Shown piece by piece: positions 6,834 through 11,770 of a DNA stretch of 11,770 bases. The notes under the pieces are model-generated. The model saw only the letters and a program-made list of their open reading frames with translations. It had not been told where the DNA came from and ran no database searches. The position numbers and the translations under genes are program-made. Numbering within the stretch: position 1 is the first letter of the stretch; every line of letters begins with the position of its first letter. The stretch is from positions 1 through 11,770 of the forward strand of contig JASMME010000020.1 in NCBI GenBank assembly GCA_030748365.1, in the 5' to 3' direction. Source of the stretch: Lutibacter sp. GTDB taxonomy: Bacteria > Bacteroidota > Bacteroidia > Flavobacteriales > Flavobacteriaceae.

Positions 6834-7724
6834 TCACAAACGATGAAGATGACAGAAATAGCTTATTTTATAAAGGTCAAAAATAAATAAGGATGGATGC
6901 GCACTCTTTAAATTACACTCGAAGAGTTTTGTGAGCAAAAGGTAGAACCGCCCAATAAAAGAGGTGAGTCCTAGGCTCGTAATGAGGCGATAGGCCTTGA
7001 TAATACCAATGGATTGCCCATTCATTTTTTTCATCGCATTTAATTCCTTGAGGTTTACAAGTGACTCCCTTGTCTTTTTTAAAAATTGTGATGACACCTC
7101 TATCCCCTGATGAATTACGGGGTTATCAATCGGTTGTATATTGAATCTGCCTTTGCGAATGCCTTCGGCAAAGAGTAAATCTTCATAACCGTATGTGACT
7201 ATGGAGTCACTAAATTTAACACACGAAAAAACAGACCTGTGTATTAAAAAATTAGCACCAAAAAAATAACGATAGGGACTGAGCAGCCTTTTTTTTAAAG
7301 ACACTTCTTCCCGGTTAATACCATATTTCCAACGCAAGAGCCTGGCCTTGTCAGGCGGCTGTCTTTCATAAACAACTCCGCCACTGTATACTTTTTGCTT
7401 ATCCCCAGAAAGCAGTTTCACATACTGTTGTAAAAAACAAGAAGTATAGGGATAAACATCTGCGTCTAAAAAAAGACACCAATCGTAAGCAGCCTTGGAA
7501 GCCAATAGGTTTCTTATTTTACTTCTACCTATATTAGATGACAGCTTAAAATAATGCACATTGTTATAAGCGCTTAAGGAATGATTCCCTGGCAACTCCC
7601 TAGGAGACGCATCATCGATTACAATAATTTCATAGGCTATTTTTAACTCCAGAACTTGTTCAATCAAATAGTCAACCAGGAATCGAACATCGTACTCATA
7701 GGTAGGAATCAGGATGGAGATCAT
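6834..7724 (-). CDS. GT2-family (GT-A fold) glycosyltransferase
   Basis: A 296-residue family 2 glycosyltransferase. Seen: N-terminal [17 protein letters not shown] with the nucleotide-binding D37-D38; the metal-binding D-x-D as LDADVY (D87, D89); a GANFLIHRSVF acceptor-side segment (156-166); and GYEDLLFAEGIRKG (179-192), where ED fits the catalytic-base region. No membrane anchor at the N-terminus; the C-terminal third (about 240-296) is hydrophobic-aromatic and may contact the membrane. Its ATG overlaps the stop of the FtsE-like gene by ATGA, so translation is coupled. It is clearly AT-rich: 19 of 60 bases are G/C in 7201-7260 and 18 of 60 in 7501-7560, against 33 of 60 in 6601-6660 of the GT4 gene, possibly a sign of transfer. 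Sugar and acceptor unknown. Confidence 0.9.
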   Translation of the reverse strand: MISILIPTYEYDVRFLVDYLIEQVLELKIAYEIIVIDDASPRELPGNHSLSAYNNVHYFKLSSNIGRSKIRNLLASKAAYDWCLFLDADVYPYTSCFLQQYVKLLSGDKQKVYSGGVVYERQPPDKARLLRWKYGINREEVSLKKRLLSPYRYFFGANFLIHRSVFSCVKFSDSIVTYGYEDLLFAEGIRKGRFNIQPIDNPVIHQGIEVSSQFLKKTRESLVNLKELNAMKKMNGQSIGIIKAYRLITSLGLTSFIGRFYLLLTKLFECNLKSAHPSLFIFDLYKISYFCHLHRL

Positions 7725-8416
7725 GATACTGACGGGCTTTGCTGCCTGACCACTTCAAACAGGGCGCCTCCTTCACACTTAATGGTTTTATAGGGAAATT
7801 TAAGGATCAAGGCATAATCATGGGTGGCCATTACAATCGTTTTACCACTTTCGTGAATTTCCTTTAAGACATTCATCACCTCCACAGAGGTCACCGGATC
7901 TAGGTTTCCAGTGGGTTCATCGGCCAAAATCAACTCCGGATCGTTCAACAAAGCCCGCGCAATGGCAATGCGCTGCTGCTCGCCCCCTGAAAGCTGAAAA
8001 GGCATCTTAAAATCCTTGGTTTCCATACCTACCTTTGTCAGCACCTCTACAATTTTCGCATGCATTTTTTTAGCATCTTTCCAACCTGTAGCCCTTAAAA
8101 CAAAACGCAGGTTCTCATAGACAGAACGATCATTCAACAATTTAAAGTCTTGGAAAACCACCCCCAATTTTCTACGCAAGTAGGGAATGTCTTTTTGCTT
8201 CAGGTGTGTGAGGTCAAAACCGACAATGCGCCCCGTTCCCTTTTGAAGCGGGAGGTCTCCATAGAGGGTCTTCATCAGACTGCTCTTACCACTGCCAGTC
8301 TTGCCTATCAGGTACACAAACTCGCCCTTATCAATGGCTACATTGATTGAGGACAGCACCAAGTTTTCCCGTTGATAAATAGCGGCCTGTTGGAGTGAAA
8401 GAATACTTGTTGACAT
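7721..8416 (-). CDS. ftsE: FtsE-like ABC-transporter ATP-binding protein
   Basis: From ATG 8416 this is a 231-residue stand-alone ABC ATPase. All motifs are intact: Walker A GKTGSGKS (38-45), Q-loop VFQDFKLL (Q89), signature LSGGEQQR (from 142), Walker B LILADEP (catalytic E167), D-loop GNLD, and H-loop MATHD (H199). Length and the wording of the Q-loop and signature fit FtsE, the ATPase that with FtsX controls peptidoglycan hydrolases at the division site; MacB/LolD-type ATPases are the main alternative. No FtsX-like or other permease is nearby, so the partner must be elsewhere. A longer frame to 8437 exists, but it begins inside the -7 box, and homologues start at MSTSIL. It is the first gene of a two-gene operon with the GT2 gene. 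Confidence 0.82.
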   Translation of the reverse strand: MSTSILSLQQAAIYQRENLVLSSINVAIDKGEFVYLIGKTGSGKSSLMKTLYGDLPLQKGTGRIVGFDLTHLKQKDIPYLRRKLGVVFQDFKLLNDRSVYENLRFVLRATGWKDAKKMHAKIVEVLTKVGMETKDFKMPFQLSGGEQQRIAIARALLNDPELILADEPTGNLDPVTSVEVMNVLKEIHESGKTIVMATHDYALILKFPYKTIKCEGGALFEVVRQQSPSVS

Positions 8417-8434
8417 ATCAAATATGATTTGTAA

Positions 8435-8465
8435 CAAAGCTACTTATTAAATAACAAAGTGACAA
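8435..8465 (-). promoter_or_regulatory. Promoter of the ftsE-like / GT2 operon
   Basis: On the minus strand: TTG (8465-8463), 20-base spacer, TAGCTTTG (8442-8435), a full match to the flavobacterial consensus. The transcript start falls near 8429, leaving about 13 bases before ATG 8416 and excluding the longer frame starting at 8437. Confidence 0.65.
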
Positions 8466-8606
8466 CCCCATTTGCTTCAAATAAAAAATCCTCAAAAAAT
8501 TAGGCTTATCCCATGATAAAATAGGGCAGGGTTTTGGCAAAAGCATGAACTTTTTTCATTTTTTTTATATAATTTAACCCTCTGTATACATCAACACCTC
8601 CTTTGT

Positions 8607-10004
8607 ATGAAGCATCTTGTACTTTCCCTCTGTATTTTTTCTTCTTTTCTATCCTGTCAATCCAATACGGGTGCCAAGCCACCAGTGACTAACAAAACTG
8701 ATGTAACCACCCTAAAACAACTTTTTGATACAGCCTTGACCGATGGGCAATGTTATGAATGGCTGGAAGTATTGTCAAACGATATTGGCGGAAGGTTGTC
8801 TGGTTCTCCGGAAGCGCAACAAGCCGTTGAATGGGGAGCATCCTTAATGAAAACATTGAACTTTGACAAGGTCTGGCTGCAACCCGTTATGGTTCCCCAC
8901 TGGGTCAGGGGAGAAAAAGAAAGCGCCTATTTTATAGCGAACAAGCAACGATATCCGGTGCCAACCTGTGCCCTGGGAGGATCTGTAGCCACCCCTGAAA
9001 ATGGTGTAACCGCCCAAGTCATAGAAGTACAAAGTCTGGAAGAAGCCGAGACACTGGGCGAAAAACTTCGGGGAAAAATTGTTTTTTTCAACAGGCCATT
9101 CGATGAGCGTTTGATTCAGACTTTTAAGGCCTACGGCGGCTGTGTTGACCAACGATACAAAGGGGCAAGCATTGTAGGGAAGTACGGAGCTGTGGGGGTT
9201 ATTGTCCGTTCCATGACCCATAGTATTGATGATACTCCTCACACCGGTTCCATGACCTATGCGGCATTGGAAGCGGATGAAAAAATACCTGCTGCAGCCA
9301 TTAGCACCCGTGCGGCCAACCTGCTCAGTGAGCAATTAAGAGAGCACCCCGCATTGACCTATCATTTTAAGCAGCATTGTAAAACCCTGCCAGACGCTCC
9401 TTCATTCAATGTCATTGGAGAAATCACAGGGACTAGGTTTCCCAACAGGTTTATCACTGTTGGCGGACACCTCGACTCCTGGGATTTGGGAGATGGCGCC
9501 CACGATGACGGGGCTGGTGTTGTACAATCGATTGAAGTACTGCGCCTGTTGAGACGAATCGGCATCCAGCCCAGACACAGTATTCGTGTGGTCTTATTTA
9601 TGAATGAGGAAAACGGCCTGCGCGGTGGAAAAAAATATGCGGAAGAAGCCACAAAAAATGGAGAAGTTCACGTGGCAGCACTTGAATCCGATGCTGGTGG
9701 CTTTACGCCCAGGGGATTTTCATTTGATGCCAACCATAAAAACAAAGAACTGTTTATGAGCTGGAAGCCGCTACTGGCTCCCTATGGCCTACATGATATG
9801 GGTCCGGGCGGAAGTGGTGCCGACATCAGCCCTTTGAAATCGGAGCATATTTCTCTGTTCGGCTACCGGCCAGACTCACAACGCTATTTTGACTACCACC
9901 ATTCAGTAAACGACACCTTTGACAAGGTCAATAAACGAGAACTTGCCCTAGGTGCCGCCGCCATGGCTTCCCTGGTTTACCTACTGGACAGTTATATAGA
10001 CTAA
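8607..10004 (+). CDS. Secreted M28-family zinc peptidase, lipoprotein
   Basis: A 465-residue M28 metallopeptidase close in layout to carboxypeptidase Q and flavobacterial aminopeptidases. Residues 1-16 are a signal peptide ending FLS before C17, a relaxed lipobox. No acidic residues follow C17, so the Bacteroidota surface-export signal is not apparent and a periplasmic location is likely. A protease-associated insert lies about 130-250 (GKIVFFNRP 156-164). The catalytic domain has the two-zinc ligands: H288 in GGHLDSWD, D300 in HDDGAG, E334-E335 in MNEENG (first is the catalytic base, second a ligand), D362 in ESDAGG, and H431/H432 in DYHHSVNDT. All are present, so it should be active on short peptides. 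No perfect -7 box was found upstream. The amidohydrolase follows after 25 bp, probably an operon. Confidence 0.93.
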   Translation: MKHLVLSLCIFSSFLSCQSNTGAKPPVTNKTDVTTLKQLFDTALTDGQCYEWLEVLSNDIGGRLSGSPEAQQAVEWGASLMKTLNFDKVWLQPVMVPHWVRGEKESAYFIANKQRYPVPTCALGGSVATPENGVTAQVIEVQSLEEAETLGEKLRGKIVFFNRPFDERLIQTFKAYGGCVDQRYKGASIVGKYGAVGVIVRSMTHSIDDTPHTGSMTYAALEADEKIPAAAISTRAANLLSEQLREHPALTYHFKQHCKTLPDAPSFNVIGEITGTRFPNRFITVGGHLDSWDLGDGAHDDGAGVVQSIEVLRLLRRIGIQPRHSIRVVLFMNEENGLRGGKKYAEEATKNGEVHVAALESDAGGFTPRGFSFDANHKNKELFMSWKPLLAPYGLHDMGPGGSGADISPLKSEHISLFGYRPDSQRYFDYHHSVNDTFDKVNKRELALGAAAMASLVYLLDSYID

Positions 10005-10029
10005 AAATCTGCCTCCATACAACAAAAAC

Positions 10030-11646
10030 ATGATACGAACCCTGTTACTGCTCCTAATGATACCTATTTTTTCCTGCAGACCTACAAAACCGGCAGATAC
10101 CCTGTTAATCAACGCGCGGATTTATACCGTAAATGAATCGTTTGATCAGGCCACCGCCATAGCCATCAAAGATGGCCGCATCCTGGGCCTTGGCACTGAC
10201 ACTGAAATTCTACAGGATTTTCAGGCCGAAAAAACGATTGATGTGGAAGGAAAGACCTTGGTTCCCGGATGGATTGATGCCCATTGTCATTTCTTAGGTC
10301 TCGGTCTACAACAACAAAAGGTAGACGTATCGGGCACCCGAAGTTTTGAAGAGGTAATTCAGAAAATCGTCGCCTTTCAAAAAGAGCAAAATACGGCTTA
10401 TATCACAGGCCGGGGATGGGATCAGAACGACTGGGAAGTAAAGGACTATCCTACCAAAGACAGGTTGGACAAACTGTTTCCGGACACCCCGGTAGCCATT
10501 CACCGTATCGATGGCCATGCCCTCTTGGCAAATCAGGCAGCCATTGAAGCCGCTGGGGTGACAGTAGAGACCCCTTTTTCAGGGGGTGAAATTCTACAGA
10601 AAAACGGCGAGCTGACCGGTATTTTTATCGACCAGCCAATGACAATGATCGAATCAACCATACCAGCCCCTTCTACAGAGGAAACCATACAAGCCCTGAA
10701 AGCCGCAGAAAAAATTTGCTTTGAACACGGATTGACCACCGTATCCGATGCGGGCCTTCCTAGGGAAACCATTGAACTGATCGATCGCCTTCAGCAGGAA
10801 GGCCAATTAGCAATAAGGATCTATGCAATGGTCTCAGCCAGTGATGAACACATCGACTACTACACCAACAGGGGAATCATCAAAACAGACCGTTTAAACG
10901 TACGCTCTTTTAAAATCTATGCTGATGGAGCCCTCGGATCCAGGGGCGCCGCTATGAAAGAAGCCTACCACGATCAGCAGAATCATTTTGGCGCCATGGT
11001 CACACCTATGTCGGTGCTGGAAGGGTATGCGAAAAAGATTGCGGCTTCTGACTATCAACTAAACACCCATGCCATTGGCGATGCGGCCAATCATAGAGTT
11101 CTTAGAACCTACCAGCAGGTGCTGGGGCAAAATCCGGATCGTCGTTGGCGAATCGAACATGCACAGGTGGTGGCTCCGGAAGACATGGCCCTTTTTAAAA
11201 CCGCCCTGCCTTCCGTGCAACCGACCCATGCTACTTCGGATATGTACTGGGCAACAGACCGCGTGGGCAATCAACGGATAAAAGGGGCCTATGCTTATAA
11301 AGAACTGCTGAAACAACACGGAAAGATTGCCTTGGGTACGGATTTTCCCATAGAAAAAGTGAGTCCTTTTTTGACCTTCTATGCAGCGGTTTCCCGGAAA
11401 GACCTACAGCAATATCCGCCAGAGGGTTTTCAAATGGAACAGGCGCTGAGCCGGGAAGAAACCCTTAAAGGAATGACCCTGTGGGCTGCCTACGCCAATT
11501 TTGAAGAAAAAGAAAAAGGGAGCATCGAAGTTGGAAAATTCGCTGATTTTATCATCCTGAGTAAAGATATCATGGAAGTAGATACGTCAGAGATCCCAAC
11601 AATAAAGGTTGTACAAACCTATTTAAACGGTGAACGGGTATACTAA
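10030..11646 (+). CDS. YtcJ-like amidohydrolase (family 3), lipoprotein
   Basis: A 538-residue metal-dependent hydrolase of the amidohydrolase superfamily, YtcJ/NfdA-like. Signal peptide 1-15 with lipobox IFS before C16; RPTKP follows, without an acidic export signal, suggesting a periplasmic lipoprotein. An N-terminal beta-sandwich part (LLINARIYTVNE, 25-36) leads to the barrel: H85 and H87 in DAHCHF, K295 in FKIYADGALGSRG, H347 in THAIGDAANHR, H377 in RIEHAQ and D438 in LGTDFPIEKVSPF. The C-terminal GKFADFIILSKD returns to the sandwich. All expected metal and catalytic positions are present. Relatives hydrolyse N-formyl, N-acyl or cyclic amides, but substrates are poorly known. It starts 25 bp after the M28 gene; the two may act in sequence on peptides or modified amino acids. 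No terminator hairpin was found after the stop. Confidence 0.92.
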   Translation: MIRTLLLLLMIPIFSCRPTKPADTLLINARIYTVNESFDQATAIAIKDGRILGLGTDTEILQDFQAEKTIDVEGKTLVPGWIDAHCHFLGLGLQQQKVDVSGTRSFEEVIQKIVAFQKEQNTAYITGRGWDQNDWEVKDYPTKDRLDKLFPDTPVAIHRIDGHALLANQAAIEAAGVTVETPFSGGEILQKNGELTGIFIDQPMTMIESTIPAPSTEETIQALKAAEKICFEHGLTTVSDAGLPRETIELIDRLQQEGQLAIRIYAMVSASDEHIDYYTNRGIIKTDRLNVRSFKIYADGALGSRGAAMKEAYHDQQNHFGAMVTPMSVLEGYAKKIAASDYQLNTHAIGDAANHRVLRTYQQVLGQNPDRRWRIEHAQVVAPEDMALFKTALPSVQPTHATSDMYWATDRVGNQRIKGAYAYKELLKQHGKIALGTDFPIEKVSPFLTFYAAVSRKDLQQYPPEGFQMEQALSREETLKGMTLWAAYANFEEKEKGSIEVGKFADFIILSKDIMEVDTSEIPTIKVVQTYLNGERVY

Positions 11647-11709
11647 GTCCTTCGTTTATTGGAAAAAACCTCTTCTGTAACAATTCAAGAAATTTACCGC
11701 CCACACAGC

Positions 11710-11770
11710 TTATGAAACCGGTATAATTTCTTTGATAAAATGGCTGGCACGGGCAGCGCCGTGTTTGGCG
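11710..11770 (-). CDS. Possible C-terminal end of a minus-strand gene
   Basis: Read on the minus strand, one frame from the window edge gives 19 residues, AKHGAARASHF followed by IKEIIPVS, then TAA at 11712-11710. The composition looks like a genuine protein tail, and a gene ending here would be convergent with the amidohydrolase, 63 bp away. I do not recognise the family. Alternative: a plus-strand gene starting at ATG 11740 (MAGTGSAVFG and on past the edge), without a perfect -7 box. Too short to decide. Confidence 0.35.
   Translation of the reverse strand, partial: AKHGAARASHFIKEIIPVS

Noticed and set aside
8417..8437. Longer ATPase start (MLQIIFD) at 8437
   Set aside because: The codon sits within the -7 box TAGCTTTG; the expected transcript begins near 8429.
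8540..8570. Hairpin ATGAA/TTCAT followed by a T-run (plus strand, within 8543-8567) as a terminator
   Set aside because: Only five AT-rich pairs, and no plus-strand gene lies upstream to be terminated there.
8844..9335. 163-residue minus-strand ORF inside the M28 gene
   Set aside because: The plus-strand frame encodes a complete peptidase with all metal ligands; the reverse frame resembles no family and is rich in residues typical of shadow frames.

Overview
The window is a chromosomal segment of a member of the Bacteroidota, most likely a marine Flavobacteriaceae. Three things point there. The promoters match the Bacteroidota -7 box TAnnTTTG rather than TATAAT. The starts lack Shine-Dalgarno sequences. 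Several proteins (NIF3/zinc-ribbon-like pair, UbiA-like membrane protein, lone full-length GcvP, secreted M28 and amidohydrolase lipoproteins) are the kinds of genes usual in that family. I see no mobile element, CRISPR array, tRNA or rRNA; it looks like ordinary core or soft-core genome.

Layout. Positions 1-1270 (+): the 3' end of a NIF3-family metal protein, then a coiled-coil protein of the C4 zinc-ribbon family 2 bp downstream whose four metal cysteines are all replaced. A hairpin terminator at 1275-1302 sits between it and a convergent UbiA-like membrane protein (-). That gene is divergent from gcvP (+), and the gap holds a promoter for each direction. Positions 5142-5483 contain no protein gene, but hold what looks like a self-contained transcription unit of about 70 nt (promoter 5344, 5' hairpin, linker, strong terminator ending 5428), a candidate small RNA. 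It is followed at once by a separate promoter for a two-gene unit: a small three-helix YgjV/SemiSWEET-like protein and a GT4-type glycosyltransferase. Converging on that unit from the right is a minus-strand operon of an FtsE-like ABC ATPase and an AT-rich GT2 glycosyltransferase whose start overlaps the ATPase stop (ATGA). Divergent from it, 8607-11646 (+) carries two consecutive secreted lipoprotein hydrolases: an M28 zinc peptidase and a YtcJ-like amidohydrolase. The last 60 bases may hold the tail of a minus-strand gene.

How they fit: GcvP is central glycine catabolism. The glycosyltransferases and the UbiA-like protein concern the cell envelope or its polysaccharides. The two lipoproteins probably break down peptides or amides in the periplasm. 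Several starts (gcvP, the UbiA-like gene, ftsE) are best placed downstream of the longest ORF because a good promoter lies inside the longer reading. The observations most worth following are the orphan small-RNA candidate, the cysteine-free zinc-ribbon protein and the UbiA-like protein lacking its first aspartate motif.
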